Made by a program: the position numbers and the translations under genes. This document shows, piece after piece, positions 10,088 through 19,511 of a stretch of DNA of 64,000 nucleotides. How positions within the stretch are numbered: position 1 is the first letter of the stretch; the number at the start of each line of letters is the position of its first letter. The notes below the pieces were generated by a model. That model did not search any database and had not been told where the DNA came from. It was given only the letters and a program-made list of their open reading frames with translations. The stretch is from Pedobacter jeongneungensis (GTDB lineage Bacteria > Bacteroidota > Bacteroidia > Sphingobacteriales > Sphingobacteriaceae): assembly GCF_000633455.1 (NCBI RefSeq), contig NZ_AYMG01000026.1:1-64000 (forward strand), read 5' to 3'.

Positions 10088-10858
10088 ATGAAAAAAATAA
10101 CTTACATCATTCTGTTTCTTGCATTTCTTTCCAGCAATGGCTTTGCACAGGAGATCCAATTTGATAAGCAGGCCAGTGTAGATCAGGGATATTTAAAACC
10201 TCAGGAATCTGCGAACCTGTTGCCCATGAATGAGTTGGATGTAGAAACTGGCTATGCTTTATACCAGGCAGAGATCAATCTATCAGTGGAAAATCCTCTG
10301 CTCAGGTTAGAAAATGTTCGCGATTATGCAGTAGTCTTTCTCGACGATAAATTACAGGGAACCCTTGCCGATCAACACAAACAGCTTGCCTTGAAGGCTG
10401 GACTGGGCAAGCATAAACTCCAGATTTTTGTAGAAAATATTGGCCGCATCACCTATGGCCCAGAGATCTTAGATAATTCGAGAGGATTGTTCGGAAGCAT
10501 CACCCTGGGGCAGGATGAAATTGAGGATTGGATGATTACGCCAATAAGAATTAAAAATCTTGAGGTTTCTAAACTCCTATTTGAGCAGAAAAAGGTATCG
10601 GCCTTACCCTGTTTCTTTAAAGCTGAATTTAACATATCACAGCCATCGGCATATTACCTTGACATTTCTGGCTGGGGCATGGGAGAGATATGGATGAATG
10701 GAACCTATGTTGGTGCTTATTGGGAAGAGGAAAAGCAACAATCTATTCAGATTCCTTCAGAAGTGCTTAAGACCGGAAAAAATGAGATTGTTGTATTCGA
10801 ATTAAAAAATCTGGAGCAGAAAAACATGAAGCTCAGTAAGCAAGCCGTATTTCGTTAA
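10088..10858 (+). CDS. Stand-alone GH35 C-terminal beta-sandwich protein, no catalytic barrel
   Basis: 256 residues with a signal peptide ending SNGFAQ. The mature protein matches only the two beta-sandwich domains normally found after the TIM barrel of GH35 beta-galactosidases. The first half has GYALYQAEI, VRDYAVVFLDDKLQGTL and GPEILDNSRGLFGSITLG. The second has the closing jelly roll with LDISGWGMGEIWMNG and VGAYW. No GH35 barrel and no catalytic glutamates are present, and the gene has its own start and signal peptide, so it is not simply a 5'-truncated remnant. It sits 14 bp after a GH2 gene and 11 bp before GH3. Possible roles are a secreted glycan-binding protein or a partner subunit for a neighbouring GH2. 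Function unknown. Confidence 0.65.
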   Translation: MKKITYIILFLAFLSSNGFAQEIQFDKQASVDQGYLKPQESANLLPMNELDVETGYALYQAEINLSVENPLLRLENVRDYAVVFLDDKLQGTLADQHKQLALKAGLGKHKLQIFVENIGRITYGPEILDNSRGLFGSITLGQDEIEDWMITPIRIKNLEVSKLLFEQKKVSALPCFFKAEFNISQPSAYYLDISGWGMGEIWMNGTYVGAYWEEEKQQSIQIPSEVLKTGKNEIVVFELKNLEQKNMKLSKQAVFR

Positions 10859-10869
10859 CATATAAACAA

Positions 10870-13077
10870 ATGACCAGACAGATAACCCTTTTGGTTTCTT
10901 TGATACTGATAAGCAATGTTGTATCAGCGCAAACTAAAAAAACAAAATTTTTATATCAGGATGCCCGCCAGCCAGTAGAGCTGCGGATAAATGACCTGCT
11001 GGAGAAGATGACTTTAGAAGAAAAGGTGATGCAGTTGAATCAGTACACTTTAGGCAGGAACGATAATGCCAATAACATGGCCGATCCGATAAATGATATC
11101 CCTGCTGAAATTGGTTCACTGATCTACTTTAGCAGCAATCCGGAACTGCGCAACCGGGTACAGCGGAAAGCCATGGAGCAAAGCCGCTTAGGGATTCCCA
11201 TCCTCTTTGGTTATGATGTAATCCATGGTTTCAAAACCATTTATCCGATATCGCTGGCACAGGCCTGTGCCTGGAACCCGAATTTGGTACAACAGGCTAC
11301 AGCTGTAGCCGCTCAGGAGGCGAGAATGTCGGGGGTAGACTGGACCTTTTCTCCTATGATAGACGTTGCCCGTGATGGGCGCTGGGGCCGTGTGGCAGAA
11401 GGATATGGTGAAGATCCCTACACGAATGGCATATTTGCTGTGGCATCTGTAAAGGGCTACCAGGGAAAGGATCTATCCAGTCCGGTCAACGTGGCCGCCT
11501 GCCTGAAACATTATGTGGGCTACGGAGCATCTGAAGCTGGCCGGGATTATGTGTATACCGAAATTTCTGATCAAACGCTTTGGGATACTTATCTTCCTCC
11601 ATATGAGGCAGCTGTAAAAGCCGGAGCTGCAACTTTAATGAGTTCCTTCAATGACATCAGCGGTACGCCCGGCACTGCAAATACTTACCTGCTGAGAACA
11701 GTATTAAAAGAGGGCTGGAAGCACGATGGTTTTGTCGTTTCCGATTGGGGGGCTATAGAACAGCTTCGCAGTCAAGGGGTTGCTAAAGATAAGAAAGAAG
11801 CTGCCTGGAAAGCCTTTACTGCCGGTGTAGAAATGGATATGATGAATCAAAGTTATGACAAACATCTCGCAGCATTGGTAAAAGAGGGTAAGGTTGGGCA
11901 GCAGATTCTCGATGATGCTGTAAAAAGAGTTCTGCGTATCAAATTTCGTTTGGGCCTTTTTGAAAAACCTTATACCCCTGAAATTGCAGAAAAGGAACGT
12001 TTCTTATTGCCTAAAAGCCGGGCTATAGCAGCACGCCTGGCAGAGGAATCTATCGTATTGCTTAAGAACGAACAAAATGCCTTACCCTTAGCGGGCTTTA
12101 AAAAGATTGCCGTGATTGGTCCGATGTCTAATAGCAAATGGCATTTGTTGGGTTCCTGGAGGGCACACGGAAATGCCGAAGATGCCAGTACAATTTATGA
12201 TGATATAAAACAGGAATTTGGAAATAAAATAGCGGTAAGCCAGGCGCAGGGTTGCGATTTTGATGGCAGGGATCAATCAGGTTTTGTTGAAGCAAACCGC
12301 CAGGCCCGGGAGGCAGATGCAATCGTAATCTGTTTGGGAGAGAAAGCCACCTGGAGCGGCGAAAATGCATCCAGATCTTCTATTTCTTTACCGGCCATCC
12401 AGGAGGAGTTACTTGCAGCATTGAAAAAAAGCGGTAAGCCAATTATTTTACTGATTTCCAGTGGGCGCCCTTTAGATTTAAGCAGGATAGAACCCATGTG
12501 CGATGCCATCCTCAGTATGTGGCAACCGGGAACAACAGGAGGAAAGGCAATTGCTGCGGTATTATCCGGCAAAATTAATCCCTCTGGTAAGCTGGCAATG
12601 ACTTTCCCTTATTCCAGTGGTCAGATTCCAATTTATTACAATCACCGTCAAAGTGCCCGTCCAAACCAGGGGAAGTACCAGGACATTCCCAGTAAGCCTT
12701 TGTATGATTTTGGCCATGGACTCAGTTACACCACCTTCGAATACGCCGAATTGAAAGCCTCTTCCTCAAGCATTAAAGTCAGTGAAACTTTAACGGTAGA
12801 GGTTGCAGTGAAGAACACTGGAAATCGCGATGGGATGGAAATCGTTCACTGGTACATTTCCGACCCGGTGAGTAGCATTTCACGTCCGGTCAAAGAATTG
12901 AAATTTTTCCAGAAACAATTCATCAGGAAGGGTGAAACAAAAGTCTTCAGTTTCCAGATTGATCCTAAAAGAGATCTGGGCTTTGTGAATGCCAAGGGGG
13001 AGAAATTCGTCGAAGCAGGCGACTATTACCTTATCGTTAAAGACAAGAAGATGAAACTTGAGCTGCTGAAGGAATAA
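10870..13077 (+). CDS. GH3 beta-glucosidase, BglX-like
   Basis: 735 residues, a typical length for periplasmic BglX-like GH3 exo-beta-glucosidases, with a signal peptide ending NVVSAQ. The N-terminal TIM barrel contains MTLEEKV, FGYDVIHG, the KH motif in CLKHYVGYG, and nucleophile Asp292 in VVSDWG. An alpha/beta sandwich (ESIVLLKNE, IAVIGP) and a fibronectin III-like domain (FGHGLSYTTFEY onward) follow. Substrates are beta-gluco-oligosaccharides in most relatives. It is the last gene of transcript 1. The next operator starts 75 bp downstream. Confidence 0.88.
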   Translation: MTRQITLLVSLILISNVVSAQTKKTKFLYQDARQPVELRINDLLEKMTLEEKVMQLNQYTLGRNDNANNMADPINDIPAEIGSLIYFSSNPELRNRVQRKAMEQSRLGIPILFGYDVIHGFKTIYPISLAQACAWNPNLVQQATAVAAQEARMSGVDWTFSPMIDVARDGRWGRVAEGYGEDPYTNGIFAVASVKGYQGKDLSSPVNVAACLKHYVGYGASEAGRDYVYTEISDQTLWDTYLPPYEAAVKAGAATLMSSFNDISGTPGTANTYLLRTVLKEGWKHDGFVVSDWGAIEQLRSQGVAKDKKEAAWKAFTAGVEMDMMNQSYDKHLAALVKEGKVGQQILDDAVKRVLRIKFRLGLFEKPYTPEIAEKERFLLPKSRAIAARLAEESIVLLKNEQNALPLAGFKKIAVIGPMSNSKWHLLGSWRAHGNAEDASTIYDDIKQEFGNKIAVSQAQGCDFDGRDQSGFVEANRQAREADAIVICLGEKATWSGENASRSSISLPAIQEELLAALKKSGKPIILLISSGRPLDLSRIEPMCDAILSMWQPGTTGGKAIAAVLSGKINPSGKLAMTFPYSSGQIPIYYNHRQSARPNQGKYQDIPSKPLYDFGHGLSYTTFEYAELKASSSSIKVSETLTVEVAVKNTGNRDGMEIVHWYISDPVSSISRPVKELKFFQKQFIRKGETKVFSFQIDPKRDLGFVNAKGEKFVEAGDYYLIVKDKKMKLELLKE

Positions 13078-13151
13078 TTTTTCCTCAGCGGCTTAACCAG
13101 GAGCAGTATGATGTGCCATTGAACAATAAAAATGCTTTTCTGGCCTCCATT

Positions 13152-13216
13152 GTACAAAACTAAACCATTTCCGTACAAAAACGAACCCTTTGCACGAAGG
13201 TTTAGAACTAGTTTTG
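13152..13216 (+). promoter_or_regulatory. PUL operator B plus -7 element (transcript 2)
   Basis: Half-sites GTACAAAACTAAACC (13152-13166) and GTACAAAAACGAACC (13173-13187) lie 21 bp apart in direct repeat. TAGTTTTG follows at 13209-13216 after 21 bases, identical in layout to operator A. A leader of about 300 nt separates it from the SusC start. The bases CTAACCATATAT just before the SusC start are shared with the SusC of transcript 3. Confidence 0.8.
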
Positions 13217-13241
13217 TGCTAACCAGATATAAAAACCAAAT

Positions 13242-13439
13242 ATGATGAGCACAGGACAGATCATTAATTTTACCTTAGCTAACGTTTCGGTAAACACTAA
13301 GCTGAGGGCTGCCAGCATACCCGAAAAATCGCCAATACGATTTACGGTAAAACCCAATTTTCATGCAGTCCTATTTCCTCTTTTAAAAACCAGCCATACG
13401 AAAGGCTTCCAGTTTAACAGCAAGCCATCAGGCCCCTGA
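13242..13439 (+). other. Possible leader ORF, 65 codons, upstream of SusC
   Basis: An ATG 25 bases after the -7 element opens a 65-codon frame ending 80 bp before SusC. It contains LANVSVNTKLRAAS, loosely similar to IANAENTTSELRAS in the leader ORF of transcript 3 at 29849. It has no signal peptide and no recognised domain. It may be a regulatory leader peptide or simply an untranslated leader. The shared position is seen; a function is inferred. Confidence 0.3.
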
Positions 13440-13519
13440 ACTTCATTAACCTGCTGTTAAGTTTTTCTTACAGCACTCAGGAAATAGATAATTCAAATAC
13501 TAACCATATATAACTCTAA

Positions 13520-16510
13520 ATGATTAAAAAAATACAAATCAAGCTTAAGGGCCACATCATAACGCTGGTGCTGTTGTTACTACTAAACGTTAGTTATGCG
13601 CAAGACCTGAAAAAAGTTACCGGTAAAGTTACCGATGAGAAAGGAGATGTACTTGTTGGGGTTTCCGTTAGGGTTAAAGATAGCAATACAGGCACTTCAA
13701 CTGATAAAGATGGAAATTATACCTTGCAGGCTGCTCCAGCTGCCATTTTGGTGTTTTCTTATGTAGGCTTTAGTAACCAGGAAGCGAGCGTAAGCGCCAC
13801 AGGTGTAGTCAACGTAAAAATGGCTGGAGATAAACAACTGGATGAGGTGATCGTAGTGGGATATGGTACCGCCAAGAAAAAAGACCTTACCGGTGGACTG
13901 GCGGTGGTAGGAAAAGAGCAGATTAACATGGTTTCTACACCAAATCTGATGGATCGTTTGGTTGGACAGGTAGCGGGTTTTAATATCACTACAGGTAATG
14001 CCGCACCAGGTCAGGACCAGACATTACTTATCCGTGGCGAAAATTCACTATCCGCCAGCAACAATCCATTAATAATTTTAGATGGAATTCCATACAGCGG
14101 CTCGCTTGTAGACCTTGACCCGAATAACATCGAAAACCTCACCATTTTAAAGGATGCCTCAGCGGTAGCTATCTATGGTTCCCGTGGTTCAAATGGGGTA
14201 ATCCTTATTCAATCCAAAAGAGGGATGCTGGGTAAAGCACAGGTTGGCTATAAAGGCCAGTTGGGTTTTGCAGAACCCATGCAGCGAATTGATGTAATGG
14301 GACCAAACGAATACATCAGGTTTAAGCAGGATATCGGCCGGTTGAGACTGAGCTATACAGGCGAACAGCTCGATCCAATTGCCGGAAACATCATAAGCGT
14401 TACTGAACGTGAAAATTACAAAAACGGAATCACCAACAACTGGCAGGATTATATCTTTCAGCGTGGGATCACCATGGACCATCAGTTAAGTGTTTCTGGT
14501 GGTACGCAAAATACCAAATACATGGCTGCAGCCTCCTCCCTCAGTCAGGAAGGAGTAGTTTATAATTCGAAACTTTCCAGACTAAACGTTACGGCCAATA
14601 TTGATCAGACCTTTAATAATTGGTTAACTATGGGCATTGGGACACAGTTTGCGCAAAGAAATGATGGAGGCATTACCCCAAATATCGAACACGCAATTAA
14701 ACAAAGTCCATATGGAAAGTATAAAGATGCCGCAGGTTATTATGTTCCGGAGCCAATGGAATATTCGCTGATTGTAAATCCGATGCGTAATGTTAATGCC
14801 GATCAGGATCGGATTAACCGCAGTTTTTTCCTTACCGGTTATGCTGATATCAAACTGCCGGTGAAAGGCTTAACAGTAAGATCAAACTTTGGGTATAACT
14901 ACCGTAACGGATTTACAGGAACCTATTATGGCCGCGATACTTTCGATGGAAGGGAGCAGGCAGGATTAGTGGGTGGGAAGGCAAGCGTTAGCAGTAATCA
15001 GTATAACGATTATACCTGGGAGAATATCCTTAAATACGACCGTACTTTCGGCGACCACCGTATCGATGCTACTGGTTTATTTAGTATGAACCAGACCAGA
15101 AGCGTAAGCACCACCCAGAATGGGGAAGGCTTTGTTACCGATGACACGGGATACTTCATCATGGGGAATGCGAGCCGTAACATTACCAATGTTTCCGGTA
15201 TTTCAGAAACAGCCATGTTATCTTACATGGGCCGCCTTAATTACGCCTATAAAGGCAAATACCTTGCTACGTTTACTGGCCGTACAGATGGCGCTTCCGT
15301 ATTCGCGGTAAATAGAAAATATGCTTTTTTCCCTTCAGCAGCTTTAGCATGGAATATTGGTGAAGAAAATTTTGTGAAAGATAATTTAAAGTGGATTGAT
15401 CTGATAAAATTTAGGGTTTCTTACGGAGCCAATGGTAACCAGGCGATTACTGCTTACAGGACCTTAGATCGGCTGAATTCAAGCGTTAAATATACCTGGG
15501 GAGATGGAAGTACTGCGGTTAATACCGCTTATCTGGCAGGAGACGGTATCGGAAACCCCAATTTGAAATGGGAAACTACTTATACAACTAATGTCGGTCT
15601 TGATTTTCAGTTGTTTAAAAATCGCCTGAGTGGAACCATCGATGCCTATCTCTCCAATACCAAAGATTTATTGATGATCCGTACGGTGCCTATCATGAAC
15701 GGTTACAGCCGCATCTGGGATAATATCGGCCAAACCCAGAACAAGGGCTTTGAGGTTACGCTCAATTCGCTTAACATCGATTCGGAAAACTTCAAATGGA
15801 ATTCAACAGCCGTTTTCTCATTAGATCGTGATAAGATTGTGGAACTTAGAGGTGATGGCCTGGATGATATCGGTAACAACTGGTTCATTGGCAAGCCCCT
15901 GAGAGTTTTCTATGATTACAATATGATCGGAATCTGGCAAAAGGGAGAAAACTATAGCCCTCAGCTGGGTGCAGGCGCCGGAGCTGCAAAACTTGAGGAT
16001 GTGGATGGCAACGGAAAAATAGAACTTGCCGACAGGAAAGTAATCGGTTCAAAAATGCCAAGATATACGGCTTCATTTAGCAACCGCTTCAGCTATAAAA
16101 ATTTCTACATGTCTGCCCTGCTTACCGGAGTATTTGGGGTATGGCGTGATGATCACATGGCCAACATAGGCGCCTGGACATTTGGCATCACCAACTATGT
16201 TCATCAAGCCAATTACTGGACGCCTGAAAATCCTGATGCAACCATTGTTTCTCCAGGTTATACCAATAGCCTCGGGCACGGTTACTATAAGAAAGTTAAC
16301 TATGTACAGGTGAAAAATATCACACTTGGTTACCGGGTAACACCGCAACTGGCTAAAAAAGTTGGAGTAAGTGGAATTGATGTGAACGTTAGTGTTAACA
16401 ACCTGGATACGTTCTCCAACATCAGGCAGGTACTCAATTATGACAATACCTGGATGGCCTCTTACCCCACAGCCCGCTCTTATATGTTCGGGTTAAATGT
16501 AAACTTCTAA
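13520..16510 (+). CDS. SusC-like TonB-dependent outer membrane transporter
   Basis: Imports oligosaccharides across the outer membrane together with the SusD lipoprotein that follows. 996 residues with a signal peptide ending NVSYAQ. A carboxypeptidase-regulatory-like N-terminal extension covers about residues 32-105 (VTGKVTDEKGD, VFSYVGF). A TonB-box-like DEVIVVGYG follows at about 108-117, then the plug (LLIRGENSL, ILDGIPY, ILKDASAVAIYGSRG) and a 22-strand-type barrel ending in a terminal Phe (GLNVNF). First gene of transcript 2, 13 bp before SusD. Confidence 0.93.
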   Translation: MIKKIQIKLKGHIITLVLLLLLNVSYAQDLKKVTGKVTDEKGDVLVGVSVRVKDSNTGTSTDKDGNYTLQAAPAAILVFSYVGFSNQEASVSATGVVNVKMAGDKQLDEVIVVGYGTAKKKDLTGGLAVVGKEQINMVSTPNLMDRLVGQVAGFNITTGNAAPGQDQTLLIRGENSLSASNNPLIILDGIPYSGSLVDLDPNNIENLTILKDASAVAIYGSRGSNGVILIQSKRGMLGKAQVGYKGQLGFAEPMQRIDVMGPNEYIRFKQDIGRLRLSYTGEQLDPIAGNIISVTERENYKNGITNNWQDYIFQRGITMDHQLSVSGGTQNTKYMAAASSLSQEGVVYNSKLSRLNVTANIDQTFNNWLTMGIGTQFAQRNDGGITPNIEHAIKQSPYGKYKDAAGYYVPEPMEYSLIVNPMRNVNADQDRINRSFFLTGYADIKLPVKGLTVRSNFGYNYRNGFTGTYYGRDTFDGREQAGLVGGKASVSSNQYNDYTWENILKYDRTFGDHRIDATGLFSMNQTRSVSTTQNGEGFVTDDTGYFIMGNASRNITNVSGISETAMLSYMGRLNYAYKGKYLATFTGRTDGASVFAVNRKYAFFPSAALAWNIGEENFVKDNLKWIDLIKFRVSYGANGNQAITAYRTLDRLNSSVKYTWGDGSTAVNTAYLAGDGIGNPNLKWETTYTTNVGLDFQLFKNRLSGTIDAYLSNTKDLLMIRTVPIMNGYSRIWDNIGQTQNKGFEVTLNSLNIDSENFKWNSTAVFSLDRDKIVELRGDGLDDIGNNWFIGKPLRVFYDYNMIGIWQKGENYSPQLGAGAGAAKLEDVDGNGKIELADRKVIGSKMPRYTASFSNRFSYKNFYMSALLTGVFGVWRDDHMANIGAWTFGITNYVHQANYWTPENPDATIVSPGYTNSLGHGYYKKVNYVQVKNITLGYRVTPQLAKKVGVSGIDVNVSVNNLDTFSNIRQVLNYDNTWMASYPTARSYMFGLNVNF

Positions 16511-16523
16511 CCAACTACACAAC

Positions 16524-18170
16524 ATGAAAATTATTATAAAAACCAGCCTGGCACTCATGATGCTACTCTCCGTATGTGGGTGTAAAAAGTTTCTTGTAGA
16601 AGAATTGAAATCAGAACTGGCACCAACCAATACTTACACCAGTACCTATGGATTTGAAGTCGGAAGTGCCGGGTTGTATGCGCTAACCCGCTCTGAATAT
16701 AATACTTATGGTGAAGGTGGTGCTTTCATTCACAACGGAGCCTGTCCGTACGAAGCTTTACAGGCGGGGACAGATATCGCCGATGTGATTAATAGTGATG
16801 CATCGTTATTGCCATTTGCCAATCTTACACTTGCCTCTTCAGATCGTTTTGTAGGAACATACTGGAACTGGGCTTACAGCCTGATTTCCTCTGCCAACCT
16901 TATGCTGGTTTATGCTGAAAAAAATACCAACTGGGATAGCCCATCTGATAAAGCCCGTTTTCAGGCTGATGCCCGTTTCTTCCGTGCCTATGCATACCGG
17001 TATCTGGTATACCTTTATGGTGATGTGCCCTACGTAGAAACCATTTTATACGATTTTAAACTCAATTTTACCCGTACACCAAAAGCTGAAGTGCTGGGTC
17101 ATATTATTGACGACCTGAAATTTGCAACAGAAAATCTTCCGGCAAATCCAGATCAGGTGAAAGATGGAAAGCTGACCAAGTGGGCTGCTTATCATTTGCT
17201 AAGTGAAATGTACCTGCTGAACAAGGATTATGAACCTGCCGCGCAGGCCGCCCTTGCAGTGATTAATAGCGGTTATTATAGCCTGATGAAAACCCGTTTC
17301 GGAGCCAGTAAAGACAAGGCTGGCGATGTATTTAGCGATTTGTTTGTGGAAAATAACCAGAACAGAACCAAAAATGCCAATAAAGAAAGCATCTGGGTAT
17401 TACAGTTTGAATTTAATACAGTAGGTGGTGGAACCAATTCTGACGATTGGACACGCAGGGCATGGATTCCAAACTATTCTTCCATTACCGGATTTGTGTT
17501 GGCTGACACGCTGGGTGGGCGTGGATTGGCGCAGTTAACACCAATGAAATGGTGGGTAGGAACCACTGGTACCAATGCAACAGGAAACGTACCCGGTATT
17601 TTTGAAACTGCAGATATTCGTAATTCAAACTATAACATCAAACGCAACTGGTACTATAACAATCCCGGAGAAACTTCCTTATATGGGAAAAAGGCCAACA
17701 TCACCGAACAAACCTGGTTCTCTACCAAAACTTTGTTTCCGGCCATCACAAAATTTTTCTACGGGCGTGCAGAAAACCTCAGTTTAACAGGTAGTTATAA
17801 AGACCGTATGAAATTCCGTCTTGCGGAAACGTATTTATTACTGGCAGAAGCCTACCTGGGGCAAGGCAATCCATCAAAAGCTGCCGAAGCAGTAAATGAG
17901 GTGCGTAAGCGTGCCGGTGCTTCCCAGATCAATGCCAGTCAGATGACGATGGATTTCCTCCTGGATGAGCGTATTCGTGAACTGGTGGGAGAGGAAACCC
18001 GTAGGTTCACGCTAATCCGTACAGGTAAACTGGTTGACCGGGTGAAACTTTATAATGCCGCAATCAAAGATAAAATCATGGACTTTCATAACCTCTGGCC
18101 CATTCCACAGGGAATCATTGATGCCAACCGGGAAGCACCATTTCCGCAAAACCCTGGTTACGGTAAATAA
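16524..18170 (+). CDS. SusD-like surface glycan-binding lipoprotein
   Basis: Caps the SusC channel and binds glycan at the cell surface. 548 residues with a lipoprotein signal ending SVCGC, Cys20 being the probable lipidated residue. The SusD/RagB helical TPR scaffold is visible (RFQADARFFRAYAYRYLVYLYGDVPY, cut here as separate motifs ARFFRAYAYR and LYGDVPY; AETYLLLAEAYL; EVRKRAG; LDERIRELVGE). It ends in the typical LWPIPQ and NPGYG. It pairs with SusC 13 bp upstream, and the SusE-like gene follows. Confidence 0.93.
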   Translation: MKIIIKTSLALMMLLSVCGCKKFLVEELKSELAPTNTYTSTYGFEVGSAGLYALTRSEYNTYGEGGAFIHNGACPYEALQAGTDIADVINSDASLLPFANLTLASSDRFVGTYWNWAYSLISSANLMLVYAEKNTNWDSPSDKARFQADARFFRAYAYRYLVYLYGDVPYVETILYDFKLNFTRTPKAEVLGHIIDDLKFATENLPANPDQVKDGKLTKWAAYHLLSEMYLLNKDYEPAAQAALAVINSGYYSLMKTRFGASKDKAGDVFSDLFVENNQNRTKNANKESIWVLQFEFNTVGGGTNSDDWTRRAWIPNYSSITGFVLADTLGGRGLAQLTPMKWWVGTTGTNATGNVPGIFETADIRNSNYNIKRNWYYNNPGETSLYGKKANITEQTWFSTKTLFPAITKFFYGRAENLSLTGSYKDRMKFRLAETYLLLAEAYLGQGNPSKAAEAVNEVRKRAGASQINASQMTMDFLLDERIRELVGEETRRFTLIRTGKLVDRVKLYNAAIKDKIMDFHNLWPIPQGIIDANREAPFPQNPGYGK

Positions 18171-18235
18171 TGATGACCCTGCAACTACCTTGAAAATAGC
18201 CTATACCATTAATTACACTCCATATTCATTTAAGG

Positions 18236-19459
18236 ATGAAAAGAAATAAATATCTATATAAAGTAATGCCTTTGGTATTACTGATGATTGGCATGGTTGC
18301 CTGCAAAAAGGGCATCAATGATATTGAGAAAGTTCAGGAGCAACTGGCCATTATGCCTTCATCAGAAAGCATTTTGCTCGACGAGAACAACCTGTCTAAA
18401 AACATTATCACATTTAACTGGAAACCAGCCCGGCCGCAGTCGGATGATCACTTGGTATCTTATATCACTAAGCTGGATGTGGTCGGGAATAATTTCGGCT
18501 CTTCTACAGCGATTATGAAATATGAGGATGACGAGACTTTCAGCAGGAGCTTTACTTCCGAACAATTGCAGAATTGGGCCAGCCAGAAATGGGGAATCCC
18601 GAACAATAAGGTATTTACTTTAGAGTTCAGGGTAGTTGCCCAATGGGAAGGGGGCCGAACTTTCGAGGCTCCGGAAGTACGTACGGTACAAATTAAAGTA
18701 ACACCAATTAAGGCAGTCGTTTTTGATGCGGATAAGATTTTTTTATCAGGAAGTGCTGTGCCTGGGATAAACAAAATTGAAATGACAAAAACACTCGAAA
18801 ACCTGAATCAGTACGCTTACGTATTGAACCTTCAGCCTGGTGAATTACAGATTCCGGTTGACTATAAAGGTGCAACCAACTATATCGCTTCTGCCGATGC
18901 AAGTACAGCCTTGCAAGATGGCAGTGCGGTGGCTATAAAAACCAGGGAAACGGCGTTTTCATGGAAGATAGAAACTGCCGGACAATATCGGGTAGTGGTA
19001 AACATGCAAAAGGCAACCGCCACCATTTATTCGCCCCTGAAGGCCCTAAGCCCAAAAGTGGTAAACTGGACTGGCGATGGATCGGTAGCTCAAACCACAA
19101 CCGTTACCGATTTATGGATGCACGGTGCGATCAACAGTTTCGGTACGCCAATAAAAATGGACTGCCGGGTAAGTTTAGCCGATCCGCAAATCCTGGTTTA
19201 TACGGGAGCAAGAGTTGGGAAAACTAAATTCATTGTTTATGGTGGTACAGATAATAATAAAAACCTGGCCTATGCCTTTAGTGCCCCACTTTCGGCTACT
19301 AATACTGCTCAAGACCTTACGTTGGTACAGGGCGCAGTTGCTACGCTATCCGGAGGCTCAACAAGTGCACAGCGAAATTCATACTACACCATCCCCTCAG
19401 GCACCAATGTGCTGATACTCGACCTGCGTAATATGACTATTCTCGCTGAAAAAAGATAG
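18236..19459 (+). CDS. SusE-like surface glycan-binding lipoprotein
   Basis: 407 residues with a lipoprotein signal (MIGMVAC, Cys23). The N-terminal part resembles the SusE family immunoglobulin-like domain (NIITFNWKPA, SYITKLDVVG, VFTLEFRVVAQW). The later part (VFLSGSAVPG-type motif at about 170, AGQYRVVVNMQKATATIY) resembles the tandem starch-binding repeats of SusE/SusF proteins. Expected role: an accessory surface glycan-binding protein helping the adjacent SusC/SusD pair. The glycan bound is not predictable from sequence. It follows SusD by 65 bp and precedes the DUF4832 protein. Confidence 0.75.
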   Translation: MKRNKYLYKVMPLVLLMIGMVACKKGINDIEKVQEQLAIMPSSESILLDENNLSKNIITFNWKPARPQSDDHLVSYITKLDVVGNNFGSSTAIMKYEDDETFSRSFTSEQLQNWASQKWGIPNNKVFTLEFRVVAQWEGGRTFEAPEVRTVQIKVTPIKAVVFDADKIFLSGSAVPGINKIEMTKTLENLNQYAYVLNLQPGELQIPVDYKGATNYIASADASTALQDGSAVAIKTRETAFSWKIETAGQYRVVVNMQKATATIYSPLKALSPKVVNWTGDGSVAQTTTVTDLWMHGAINSFGTPIKMDCRVSLADPQILVYTGARVGKTKFIVYGGTDNNKNLAYAFSAPLSATNTAQDLTLVQGAVATLSGGSTSAQRNSYYTIPSGTNVLILDLRNMTILAEKR

Positions 19460-19511
19460 ATCTCCATTAAATCAATGAATCATTTATCAATCAGATTAAG
19501 ATTTTAAAAAG

